Position numbers and translations under genes: made by a program. Below the pieces are notes generated by a model. It did not search any database and had not been told where the DNA came from. It saw only the letters and a program-made list of their open reading frames with translations. From assembly GCA_011317545.1 (NCBI GenBank), contig WUJK01000003.1, positions 2,356,001-2,420,000 on the forward strand: a stretch of 64,000 nucleotides of DNA, written 5' to 3'. Shown piece after piece: positions 22,211-33,361 of this stretch (its first letter is position 1; the number at the start of each line of letters is the position of its first letter). The DNA comes from Coniella vitis (Eukaryota > Ascomycota > Sordariomycetes > Diaporthales > Schizoparmaceae).

Positions 22211-22866
22211 CTTGGGGAGGCCGGAAACGCCTTGACTGGGTTGTGCTGCTGGCCCCATGTTCTGAATGTGCATGTCGAGGCTTAGTCGGAGCTGGCCCGT
22301 TTGTTTTGCTCGAACGGATCGTTCGTGGGAGAATGAAGTTGGAGAGAACACTTCCAAGCGACTGCTGCATATTTGGGGAGTTGCTATGGGCTTCGCAGCT
22401 TGTCGAAGCGGTTGATGGGAAGGTCATAGCTCCCAAAGTCGTATGGATTCTATGTAATATATATGGTATTTGATGATCAAGATCTTGAACCTTCGAAGCG
22501 CGAGGCCACTTTAAACGGGATCATCCATGGTTTTGAAGATGCCGATCGTCCCAAATTCTCGGGCTATCAGCCTAGCAACTTTGACAGGACAAAAAAAATA
22601 TCTGGCTGCTCGACAAGTCATGTCACAAGTCATTTCACGTCCAATTCCTTTTGTGTGTGGTTCCCTTGGATCGTGTATGGCTTTCTGCTCGGCTTTTTTG
22701 CCTTTCTTCTTTGCAGCTTCAGATATTGATTACACAGTTGTTGCACATGAATTTCGACAAAGATTGGACTGCTTCTCCTGGGAATGTTCGCGAAGGGCCA
22801 AAGACGGTGTGGAAGGAGCAATAGACCTCGCACCCCTGTCTTAATGACGTGCCCCACTGCAAGACG

Positions 22867-22872
22867 TATAAA
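22867..22872 (+). promoter_or_regulatory. TATA-like box upstream of PGM
   Basis: TATAAA, 251 bp before the PGM start codon, followed by a CT-rich leader (about 23030-23095). A highly expressed glycolytic-type gene commonly has both. Position relative to the transcription start is unknown. Confidence 0.35.
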
Positions 22873-23122
22873 CCCCACTTGCCCACCGTGGAAGTGGCTT
22901 AAGTGGCACCGCAGAAGGGGGGGGAGCTCCCCACCTATTGGTATACGAGAAGCTGGTGCAGTGCAGTGAATTGGCATGACGACTGGCTGCGCTGCATTTA
23001 TTTACATACAATACGCTCTGCTCTCGCCCCCTCTTGTTTCCTACATACCACTCTCCTTCTTTCTCTCCTTTACACGTCCTTTCCTCTTCACACCACCCAA
23101 CATCACTCCTGATACTCACAAA

Positions 23123-25082
23123 ATGGTCCAGGAAATTCAATTCAAGCCCTACGAGGGCCAGAAGCCTGGAACGTACGTTAACATGCCACCGTTTCGCGTC
23201 CCAACCGCTGCCCCCCTTTTTCTTCTCCCTCCCTTTTCCTCCGTTTCTCTCGGTTGGTGCTGGTTACTGTCCGCTGACAACTCTCCAGCTCCGGTCTTCG
23301 CAAGAAGGTCACGGTCTTTCAGCAACCTCATTATAGCGAGCAGTTCGTGACCAGCATCCTCTTGTCCATCCCTGAGGGTGTCGAAGGTGAGTTCTCCCTT
23401 CAAATACAGTCGAATGGCCGTTGAAGCAGCGTTTGTGTATATTCTGACAATGGCCGACTGTTTACTAGGATCCTTCCTTGTCATCGGTGGTGATGGTCGT
23501 TTCTGGAACCCCGAGGTTATCCAGATCATTGCCAAGATTGGTGCAGCATACGGCGTCAAGAAGCTCCTTATCGGCCAGAATGGTATCCTATCCACACCTG
23601 CTGCCAGCCATATCATCCGCAAGAGACAGGCAACCGGTGGTATTCTCCTGACTGCCAGCCACAACCCTGGTGGTAAGTAAACAGACCCCATCACCCCCCC
23701 CCCCAAGCTCCCTCTGTATGCTACATAAGAGGCAAGGGGTTTGAGAGGCAAATACTAAGCGTTGTATAACCTCAGGTCCCAAGGAAGACTTCGGTATCAA
23801 GTACAACCTCGCCAACGGTGGCCCAGCCCCCGAGTCCGTCACCAACAAGATCTATGAGACTTCCAAGACCTTGTCCTCGTACAAGATTGAGGATCTCCCT
23901 GAGATCGACATTTCTACAATCGGCTCTAAGACCTACGGTTCTCTCGAAGTTGAGGTCATTGACAGCACCGCCGACTACGTGCAGATGCTCAAGGACATTT
24001 TCGACTTTGAGCTCATCAAGAAGTTCTTCGCCGAGCACCCCGACTTCAAGGTTCTCTTCGACGGTCTGCATGGTGTCACTGGTCCCTACGGCAAGGCCAT
24101 TTTCGAGCAGGAGCTGGGCCTGACTGGCGCGACTCAGAACTGCATTCCCGCCCCCGACTTCAACGGCGGTCACCCTGACCCCAACCTTGTCTACGCCCAC
24201 AGCCTGGTTGAGGTTGTTGACAAGAACAACATTCCTTTCGGCGCCGCTTCCGACGGCGATGGTGACCGCAACATGATCTACGGCGCTGGCGCCTTTGTCT
24301 CGCCCGGTGACAGCTTGGCCATCATTGCCCACCACGCTGAGCTCATCCCTTACTTCAAGAAGCAGGGCGTCTATGGCCTGGCTCGCTCCATGCCTACCTC
24401 TGGTGCTGTGGACCTTGTCGCTAAAAAGCAGGGCAAGAACTGCTACGAGGTGCCTACCGGCTGGAAGTTCTTCTGTGCTTTGTTTGACGCCGACAAGCTG
24501 TCCATCTGTGGCGAGGAGTCCTTTGGAACCGGCTCCAATCACGTTCGTGAGAAGGACGGTCTGTGGGCCGTTGTTGCCTGGCTCAACATCATTGCTGGTC
24601 TCGGAGTTGCCAACCCCGGCTCCACCCCGAGCATCAAGCAGATCCAGAAGGATTTCTGGAACGAGTACGGCCGCACTTTCTTCACGCGGTACGACTACGA
24701 GAACGTTGACTCGGAGGGTGCCAACAAGGTTGTTGGCGTGCTAAACGACCTCGTTGCCGACAAGAGCTTCATCGGCAGCAAGATTGGCGACCACACCGTC
24801 ACCGACGCCGGCAACTTCTCCTACACTGATCTTGACGGCTCCGTGTCTTCAAACCAGGGTCTGTACGCCCGTTTCGACTCTGGCAGCCGCATCGTTGTGC
24901 GTCTGTCTGGCACCGGCTCCTCGGGCGCCACGATACGTCTCTACATTGAGCAACACACGTCCGACTCGTCCAAGTACGATCTTGATGCTCAGGACTTCCT
25001 CAAGCCCGAGATCAAGTTTGCCACGGATCTGCTCAAGTTCAAGGAATTTGTCGGACGTGACGAGCCCGATGTCAAGACATAA
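23123..25082 (+). CDS. Phosphoglucomutase
   Basis: Exons 23123-23172, 23289-23386, 23469-23672, 23776-25082 (introns 116, 82 and 103 nt). 552 aa, the normal family length. It interconverts glucose-1-phosphate and glucose-6-phosphate in the cytosol, linking glycolysis to glycogen, trehalose and cell-wall sugar nucleotides. Catalytic features: phosphoserine loop 'TASHNPGG' (Ser113), metal-binding 'DGDGDR' (277-282), sugar-binding 'GEESFG' (363-368) and phosphate-binding 'RLSGTGSSGATIR' near the C-terminus. Codon use is strongly biased to C-ending codons, consistent with high expression. Intron 3 begins immediately after the active-site glycines and contains a C11 run (23694-23704). It is the PGM1/PGM2 type; only one copy is visible here. 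Confidence 0.95.
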
Positions 25083-26166
25083 ATTTGTAATGGGCTTGAT
25101 CTGTAGAGGATGTGTAAACATGAATAGCATAAAGCGCAGAGAACTGAAGCCCTTGACGGTATCGATTACTCTTTTGACTTTTTCATAATGATATCACGAA
25201 CCTTGAAAAATACAAAAACAATTACCAAGGACTACTCTGTAGGGGAAAATCAGTTCATATGCTTGCAGGAAAATAGATGGTGAGGTGTTTGCCGTGCTCA
25301 TGAGTCTCGATGTGAGCGACTGACATTCGCTCTAATTTGGATGACGCTGAATTCAATTCTATTGCGAAAGTAATACGATGGACATGTAAGTAGAACGGTC
25401 AATTTCGAATACAGAAAACACAGGGGTATCCTTTTTGCGCAATCTGTCCACCCGTTCGCATTCAAGAGTCCAAATCGCCAATCCTTTGCATGATCAGCCC
25501 CTGCTTCGCTGATGTTGCAATGTTGTTGTTATTGTAACAAGAAGACTATGGAGTGGAGTAGCTTCAATAGATTCAAAGTAGATGAGAAAGAGGACGGCGA
25601 TAAGTGGTGCCTGGCAATGAAAGACACATTCTCAGTAGCACACGGTCTGTGATCAAGGTCAGACTGCAAAACCCCAACGCAAAGAAATGATTTGGTGACC
25701 AATTTGAGCGGCTGTGGAAACAGTTGTTGTACATTTTAGTTGAGATTCGTGGATCGTAAAGAGTTGTCAAGTTCCCATTGATTACAACGTCGATTCTCTC
25801 CGTCATCGCCGCTCCCCGGCCCCCTTATATATATATATATGTTATAGTATTTTGTTGTTACATCTGCTTACGAATGGCCCGTGATCCGTGCGTGTCGTTG
25901 CTCCACCGCGTCGCCGTCTTCAACATTGTCGCCTGACATGTCCGAGGTGACTTGGTGAGATGAAAACACGGCGGCGAATCTGCTGGCGGCTTTTCAGAAT
26001 GAAAATTTGATGGGTTAGTTTTGGTTCACTCATTCCGTCCTTGCTTTGATGCAATTTTTGTCTTTCGGAGGAGTGGGACAGAGGTTCAGTTTGACGGCGA
26101 TGGATTCAGTTGTTGTTACGAATACTTGAGGCTGTACCCAACTAAAAGCTTGCGGGTGTGGCAAGT
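25083..26166. other. Convergent 3' intergenic region
   Basis: Between PGM and the minus-strand unknown gene. Short (AT)n run near 25827-25840. No gene seen. Confidence 0.55.
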
Positions 26167-26282
26167 TTATGTAAAAAAGCCTGTTGGGAAAGAAAAGATT
26201 GAACAAGGTAAAGGAGTAGCAGGGCAGTATGGGGTGTTTGGCCCCGGCAGGTCGGTACTGACTTCTTATTTTGTAACTTGCC

Positions 26283-26313
<31 letters not shown>

Positions 26314-28053
26314 GAGGGGCAGGTTACGGCACCAAAATTGAATAGTTCAGAAGATGATGATAGAAGAACGTGCTCACCATTCTCATTGCTAAAGTTAATC
26401 TCAAACGCGTTCAGCCGGTTTCTACGCATGCGCGACTCGCTATACGTCTGACAAAAGACATAGAGCTGGATATCCATGACATGAAAGACGTGCCTCGTCT
26501 TGCGAACGAGCCAATTAGGTGAGGCAGATATATGGGTTACTGTTAGAAGATAGGTGAGCGGAGGTAGGAAAGGTAAGAGGGAGAAGCAAAAGGGCCACAA
26601 CAGCTATACTCACCAAATGCAGTCCACACAGGACACTGCACAAGCTCGCCGTGCTGTACGGCAGCTTGAAGTCGGACGCCACCGCTTCTTTCTTCTCTGT
26701 ATACGGTGAGACAGTGGCTGTAGCCGTCGTCGATAATATGACTGAACAGACAGCGAGGAAAGTGTTAGTATTACATCTATCTTCTCCTGGGTCCTCTTCC
26801 GAGATCAATGGGAAAAGAACAAGAAACCGAAGGCTGGAAAAGAAGTGTCCTTACGCTCGGAAAAGCAACTGCTCACCCTCGAGCTGGTATTCGAATGGTT
26901 GCATTGTCGGAGCGAGAGGATTGCACGCCTTGAGGGCTGTAAATGTGCAATGAAAAAGGACGAGTTCTGAACAAGTGTTTAATAAGTATCAGTCGCTTTG
27001 ATCAGTCCCACATTGAAGCACCCATGTGCCCCTTTCCCATCATCCACCCGGACTTACCTTCCCAAGTGACGAAGCTCAGCATAGCCCATACCTTCCACTC
27101 TGCTGTATATCTGCTCCGTCTGCTCAAAATGAGCGTGTTGCCCTCACGGAAAAGACGCACCTCGTGGTGGCCCCGCCAGGCATACCATGGCGTGCCACCA
27201 CTGTACGTGCGAATGTCGACAAATGGTATGTCCTTGGCATCAAGAATGAACCTGACACACATCTTTTGCGAATCAAAAGACTGCCGCATGAGCACCTTGC
27301 GCTCGCTGGGCCGGTTGGGGTCCCATGGCGGTGCCAAAGGTGGACCGACGCGCGACTTTTCCGGTCCGGGTATATCAGTGCGGGAGCTGAGCGGGAGGGC
27401 AAAGACCGCTTGGCACCAATGGGCTCTTTCGCGCGGTAGAGGCACGATGGAGACATCATGAGGAAGGTTGGAAGGATGGGGCGGAGGTGGGGGACTTTGG
27501 CGGTTGGCTGAAGGGCGGTGGTGGTGATCCAGGCTGGGGCCGGCGGCGGGTTTCTGAGCAGGAGCAGGAATTCCGCGGCGCTGGCGAAGATCAAGAATCT
27601 TGTGTCGTAGCATTTCCAATTGGCCGGGGTCAAAGTGCTTGCTCTTGGTAAGCAGATAGAGGAGCATCCTCAAGAAATGGTTGTACAGGAAAAACCGTTG
27701 CGGGACCGAAATGCCACCGGCCTCACTCATCATCTCATGGTACATCTTGCGCCAGCGCATCTCTCGCGAGATGGTCTTGTCGTTGTAGTAATCAGTAATA
27801 TCCCGCAGCGTTTTGGACATGCACGGCAACAGGAGGTTGAGGTGGTTGGCCACGATCGGCGTGCGAGACTCGTGTCTTCCACTGTGGCCGGCCAGCTCGC
27901 GGAGCATCTGCGAGGACACGCGGATTTCCTCCGTCAGGGCCATCATGTGTCCGTGAAAGGACCTGTCGAGAATGGCTCGGAGCTCGTCAAGACCTAGGGA
28001 GCTGTAAGTCTTGGTTCAGTCGCACTTGGTGTTTTGCTGACTGGCCTACCCAT
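26167..28053 (-). CDS. Uncharacterised fungal protein, six exons (about 451 aa)
   Basis: Proposed exons (minus): 28053-28050, 27993-27058, 26966-26855, 26741-26614, 26539-26378, 26180-26167. Each inner junction keeps one frame, giving e.g. 'FEYQLEGEQLLFRA/HIIDDGYSHCLTVYRE' and 'CPVWTAF/VTHISASPNWLVRK'. I do not recognise a named domain. The N-terminal 130 residues are helical ('LDELRAILDRSFHGHMMAL', 'LLLPCMSKTLRDITDYY', 'RFFLYNHFLRMLLYLL'), then a proline/histidine-rich linker, then a mixed alpha/beta C-terminal half ('MCVRFILDAKDIPFVDIRTY', 'EVRLFREGNTLILSRRS'). No signal peptide or clear membrane helix. The first exon (ATG plus one base) and the last exon (stop soon after 'NENG') are the least certain; the last intron contains a 28-base homopolymer. 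Middle exons are solid. Confidence 0.6.
26283..26310. repeat. A28 homopolymer (T28 on the sense strand) inside an intron
   Basis: Twenty-eight uninterrupted A on the plus strand, inside the last intron of the 451-aa gene. Read on the sense strand it is a long polypyrimidine run about 100 nt before the proposed acceptor. Confidence 0.85.
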
Positions 28054-29302
28054 GGCCGCACGATCTGCCCTTTCTGCCTCAAGCCAACAGCCATGCAACA
28101 GATGGCCCCCCGGGGGCATCGGTGCCACTGCGAGGAATTCCCAGTCCATTTTGAGACCGTACGAGAAATAACTAGATGGTGGACATCTGGTGACTTGGAA
28201 AGCAACTGCATAGCATGTCGGGTCGCGCTTGGGCGTAGCTGGAAGACGAGCGCACTATGCACGGCCGATGGTCGTTTGTGACGCCGTGATGAGGTGGTGT
28301 GCGTCAGACAAATATTCAACAGAATTGGTGTGATGGTGACTTTCTGCTCTTTACCGCGAGGAGAATAGAAGCCTTTTCTCTGTCGGTGCCGTGGATGACT
28401 TGGAGTGCGTAATATCCCAGGACCCCGTTTTGGGCTGGATGTCTCGGAGGCAGAATATAACAATCGGAAGCAACAAGAAGCCACAAACCTTCTTGTTTCA
28501 TAGTGCCAAAGATGGATCTGAATCGCCACAACCTGCAAAGCTGCCCGGTGTCTGCAAAGACATGCATAATACGGCGCCAGCAGCAAGAGGACCATGCCGT
28601 GGACTAATAAGCACTACGGTATGTCCAGCGCAAACACCAAAGACAAACGAGGGGGCAAGCTCTCGCAATGTGACATGTCCCGGACACTCCAAGAGCCTTG
28701 ATGGAGACCACTTGCTCTGCGGCTCTGCAGTGCTCTGACGTGGCAATCAGCCGATGAAATAATGTGTTTTTGCCAATAGCTGTCTCCAAATCTTCCCCGC
28801 CTGCAAGAATTCACGGTGCATCTGCGCACATTACCAAGTCCGGTACTCATGTCCACCAAGTGTGTGCGGGAATGGCCTCATATTGGTCGAACCTTCCACC
28901 AATCCAGGAAGTGTTCTGCATGTACCATACATAGTGTGTGATCTTGCCGAGGACTAAAAACCTCACAGTCACTTGTGAACGAGAGACGGCTTCGGTAGGT
29001 ACAGCCACGGTGGTTGCAAGGTGCAAAGTGGGCATTGGATAATGCTGTGCTGCGGGTAGCTTCGGAAATTCGAAAGCCTGGCGAGATTGACACCAACATC
29101 CGGTCCAGGATGAACAGCTAGAAAGTAGACACCCAGATATAGTTGGAAAAGAGACGCTTATCGGACTAAGGAGCCAGTAAGTAGCGAGGGGCAGTTATGG
29201 GGTAGAATTTTCAGACAAAGCATCACCAGGCACTGAGCAGGAAGCACGTACATAACACGAAAGAAAGGGCGAGAGGGCGTGTGATTTCCACGCTTGCTTA
29301 TA

Positions 29303-29593
29303 TCATGCACTCTTTCTAATGCAAGCGCGCTCCGTGCCGAACGAATGGAGTCCGTTATTTTCTCTTTGGGCAACTACTATGGAGGTCGTATTGGCCCGCA
29401 CAATTTGCCGGACCCGAGCACAATCATGGAAAGGTCTGGCCGCGAGATAAGTTGCTTGGATAAAAAAGAATGAATGAAGACCCCTTACCCGTGACGAGGT
29501 TGTCGCACACCACTCTTCTGGAAACGACGGACCACGCAGGTAGTCAGAGCAGCTGGCTCGGAAACAGCCACAGCATACATAGTAGTAGTTCAT
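29303..29593 (-). CDS. Doubtful small Cys-rich open frame
   Basis: Starts 'MNYYYVCCGCFRASCSDYL' and runs 96 codons; the same frame is open without an ATG for a further 84 codons upstream (to about 29845). The CC-x-C..C pattern recalls small fungal zinc-knuckle proteins, and a good donor (GTAAGG) follows 'CATTSSR' at about 29488, so a spliced gene is possible. Against it: the YYYV part is coded by the dispersed TACATAGTA element, and no downstream exon could be joined convincingly. I cannot name a function. Confidence 0.25.
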   Translation of the reverse strand: MNYYYVCCGCFRASCSDYLRGPSFPEEWCATTSSRVRGLHSFFFIQATYLAARPFHDCARVRQIVRANTTSIVVAQRENNGLHSFGTERACIRKSA

Positions 29594-29964
29594 GTCTTGG
29601 GTGACAATGTCCGTCTCAAGTATTGTGCTGACTAGACGCCGACCACCAAAGTGACGTGGTTCGGTGTCGATGTTCTTTCGTAAGCCCGTTGCGTCAATCT
29701 CTGGCCGAAGAGGCGGAGATTTAGTCTTGTCAGCGGGTCGTTGATGACTAAGAGGATCGTACTTGGCTTGCTGGTTTGAGTGGAATGGTGGTTGATGAGC
29801 AGAGGGGGAAAAAATTACGGCGGGCGCAACGGCTTGTCAAATGCTCAAGCCGCTTCAAACTTCCGCTGCTACGTGGTACGCGTGCCGAATTCGTCCCAAA
29901 GTTGAACGCGCTAAACCTTCCTACTATGTACATACTAGTAGAGGCATGGGCAAGTACCTAGGTA
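29576..29964. repeat. Dispersed TACATAGTA element with TACCTAGGTA, locus 3
   Basis: Exact 9-mers at 29576-29584 and 29922-29930; the 10-bp palindrome TACCTAGGTA follows at 29955-29964. Confidence 0.6.
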
Positions 29965-30472
29965 CATCACTAAGTTTGTGAGAAGGTGCTTTGACAAAGT
30001 GCCATCAAAAAGGGTTAAGAACGATCAGCAGGGGACTCAGAATGCCCCAGGCTGCACTACAGTGGATCTGAAGACCCTTTTTGCTTCTTGCGCCTCGGTA
30101 TCGGTGATACGAATATGCTCTTAATTTCTCAGCTAGGCAGGCTGACAGGGTGACAGGGTCCATCATACCAGACAATTTCCTCCATTCTCGCCCGAGTCTT
30201 CTCAAACTCTTATGCCACACAATGGAACACATATCTAGGAAGACAAAGATTTGAACATTTGATCATGAGAAAGATTGATTCGTTCTGTAAAAGAAGGCCC
30301 ACGTTTCGTTGCTGCTACTATACAAGTGGCTTGGACAGGTGTTGTCCCAAGCCGCCCTCCATGTTCGTCAAAGCAAATCAATATCCTTCCCTACCAGCCG
30401 CAAAACACCATACCGACGACCAAAAGGACATAGCAAATGAAGATCAAGAAAGAGTCGTCAACGTAGCATCAC

Positions 30473-30990
30473 TTACTCGGACTCCTCAGCCTACAGGGAC
30501 TTGTTAGTCAAACGGCATTAGAATCTTGACCGTGTTCTTAAAAAAGTGAGTAAAAGGGGTTCAGGAGCGCTTACATTGTAGGCGGCCTTCTCATCTTCAT
30601 ATCTCTTCTTGTCGGCGGCAGCCTTTGCCTCGTAGGGAGCCCGTTGCTTGTCGTTAAGAGCCTTCCAGCGCTCACCCAGGATGCGGCCAACCTCACCTGT
30701 GGGGAGTTATTAGGCACACGAAACACCATAGAGTGTTGCTGGATTGCCTGAAGAGAGTAGCCTTACCAAACTTGATGCCGGGGTTCTCCTCGCGGACGTT
30801 CTCGCGCTGCTCGTTGGCGAAGAACATGTATGCAGACAGACCACGCTTGGGGGCATTGGGGTCTGTGACCAGGATTAGCACTCGCTCGGACTAGTTGGCG
30901 CGCCGCGACGCGTGGCTACAAGATGCACGTACCCTTCTTGCCCTTGCGCTTCTCGCCCTTGCCACCCTTCTTTGCTGCGGCCTTAGGCAT
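30473..30990 (-). CDS. NHP6: HMG-box non-histone chromatin protein NHP6
   Basis: Four exons (minus): 30990-30933, 30862-30767, 30696-30575, 30490-30473; introns 70, 70 and 84 nt. 97 aa, the usual size. NHP6 bends DNA without sequence preference and assists FACT, nucleosome remodelling and transcription by RNA polymerases II and III. The basic N-terminus (MPKAAAKKGGKGEKRKGKK) is followed by one HMG box, 'DPNAPKRGLSAYMFFANEQR' to 'KKRYEDEKAAYN', with the DNA-intercalating methionine (YMFF) in place. The last coding exon is only 18 nt (AEESE and stop). CA/CT-rich sequence with splice-like signals continues upstream to about 31.8 kb, suggesting a long spliced 5' leader. Confidence 0.93.
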
Positions 30991-31920
30991 GTTGTCTGGG
31001 CTAAATAGTACACTGTCAGTCAGCAAAGGTTCTTCAGAAGCGTGGCGCCAAGCAATGGGGCTGTCATAGTGGATGTGCAAAGACTGCAAGGCAAGTATCG
31101 TAGTAGAAAAGCGCAAGGTTGGCAACGAGTTAGGCGATGGCTTAGGATGGTGTTGTGGTGTTGTGGTGCTGCTACTGAAGCTATGTGCATCTGGCCAATT
31201 GGCCCGTCTGCACAGCTCAGAGCTTAACGGGTGCTGCCGCAGGAAACGTGGGATACGAGCACGTCCCAGGTTAACGCGGCTGCACGATTAGCGGGCGGGC
31301 AGCGTGAAAGCGCAGTCAAACGTTTGTCGCAAACGAAATTGACGCCGCCCCGACCCATTAAAATGCAATTGAATGACGAGAGGAGCTCTAGAAGGCGAAG
31401 ACGCATACCTATGAGGTGATAATTAAGAGTTTGAAGGGCGTGGTGGTATGTGACTGCAATGGGCGCAAACCGTTAGTACAGAGTGTCGATTTTTGAGAGG
31501 TGAAGCATAGGCGAAGAGAGTTGACTAGGGTGAGCGGCTTTGGTGGTGTTGATGTGCGGGCTGGAGAAGGTGTTGATGCTGGAGCACCACGATGCTGGCT
31601 TCACGATGCAAGCCCAAAAAAGTGCTCAGAGATGCAGGATGAAGAGCAGAAACGGTGCAGACGAGAGAATAGGACGTGGCAGGTGAATTGCGAATGTTGC
31701 GAGATGTGCAGTGCAGGCGGATTGAGAGTGACTTGCAATTTGGTGAAGAAATCGCAGGCAAAAGAGGTACTCACTGTGGTTGAGAGTGTGCGTGTGTCTC
31801 TGCGGTGAGGTTTGGGAGAGGTAGAAAGGAGAGGAGTGCAGGAAATTGTATGGGCGCGCAACAGAGGGGAAGGGCTTTTACCTTGTCTGCGCTTCCTGGG
31901 GCTGATCTGAGGGGAGAAGG

Positions 31921-31938
31921 CACGCACGCACGCACGCA
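31921..31938. repeat. (CACG)n microsatellite
   Basis: Four full CACG units plus CA. Confidence 0.8.
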
Positions 31939-32223
31939 GGCTTGCAGGCTGGCACTGGTCTGGTCTGGTCAGGGTAGCCAAGCAGCAGGCAAGGTAGGCA
32001 AAGCTGGCAAGGTACAGCGGCGAGGCGACGGTCACTGTACCAGCAGTGCTAGGGCAGGGTTCCGTGGGGAAGGAAGGCCGCAGCTGGCCACTCAGGTTGC
32101 ACTGTGGCCAAGCAGCCAGGTCAGTGTTGCTCTAGCAAGCCAGTGCAGGCCCAGGCACTGTTACCACTCAAGGGAAAGTGCCAATTCTGCCCCCCCCCCC
32201 AACAAGCAGCCAAGCTCATATTA

Positions 32224-33361
32224 TACATAGTACACATACCTAGGTCGTACATACACAGGCGGGGAGTCATTTGCGCCTTCCTTAGCTACATACAACTCGG
32301 TACTTTGTACCCAGGCACTCACTCAGTCATACAACTCCTTCTCAGCTCGTCTTCGTCTGGCCTCTTGTCTTTTAGCTGACTTATCTACTTACTTAGCAAG
32401 CATGCCCACCAGCTCTCGTGTGGTTGTTTCGCAATAGTGACTCAAAGCCTCTGGAGCGACCAATGGTGCAGTTGAGGTCGCTTGTACGGAGCCGGCGGAA
32501 GTGGGATGCCCATAAGATCATGGGTGTGCATGTGTGTGTGTGCACCATTTGCTTGGAAAAGCATGTCTGGATCTGATGGTGGACATTCTTTCCGGCTGTA
32601 CCCAAGCGCAATCCAGAGCACAACCGGCACACGCAACCGCTCGCAGTGGAATGTGCTATGAATGACATCCACGCCCCATCCGCTGCGTCCTGGACCACTC
32701 GGCATGACTCTCTGGCTGCACCTACCATCTAACGACGACGCTCACGGCAGTCAATTTTTTGACATAGATCGATACTTTCGACACTGGGCTGCAGGATAAT
32801 GTTTTCTGCATTCACCTGCCTCTCTTTGCGCGTCCTCCCAGGTCCAGTCTGCACTATGAGCGGTATTGCTGCCATGTTGCCAGTAACAGAGCGCCAGGTA
32901 TGTTCCATCGCCTGTTAACGCCCCGGTTACTACACAGCGGATACGCTATCTAAGTCGTTTCTTAGCGCCGAGCCATGCGGCGACCTAACTGGCCGAGCCG
33001 CGAGTTCCCAAACCTGCGGCCGCTCCTTTACTATGTACTATGTACACCAAAGGCCACTACGGGCCGCCTGGGCAGGCATGTTCACCGTCCCACCATCATC
33101 ACTCTCCTGCGAACTTGAGCCACAAAGGCAAAACGACCGTAGGGCATCACTTACAATGGCTGTCCAGTCGATGCAGAGAGGATTTCTGCTTTGCCAGGCC
33201 GCAACGGACATCATGACTATACATAGTACAGAGCACGTCTTGGCACGCAACACTGTACTCTACGTACCTATCGTACTGGGCCACTGGAGGACCCGGCTAG
33301 GGTGCAGGGTCCACAGCTGTGCTGATTGATGGGTAGCTGCGCACCTAATATTTACTATGTA
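32224..33361. repeat. Dispersed TACATAGTA element, locus 4
   Basis: Exact copies at 32224-32232, 33029-33037, 33036-33044 (overlapping, forming a tandem 7-bp repeat), 33220-33228 and 33353-33361. CCTAGG lies beside the first copy (32239-32244). Confidence 0.7.

Larger units (their letters stand above)
21356..23122. other. Long intergenic region REX2 / PGM
   Basis: 1.77 kb. The middle (about 21780-22210) holds decayed ankyrin-like coding sequence, listed separately. The last 250 bp, with a TATA-like box and CT-rich leader, form the PGM promoter. Nothing else recognised. Confidence 0.5.
28054..30472. other. Intergenic region, unknown gene / NHP6
   Basis: 2.4 kb. It should contain the promoter of the 451-aa gene. 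Holds the doubtful Cys-rich frame listed below and two TACATAGTA elements (29576, 29922). The 202-codon frame ending at 27987 runs antisense through splice signals and has no family features. Confidence 0.45.

Noticed and set aside
27987..28595. 202-codon minus-strand frame upstream of the 451-aa gene
   Set aside because: Runs through the start region and intron of the better model; composition random and no family likeness.
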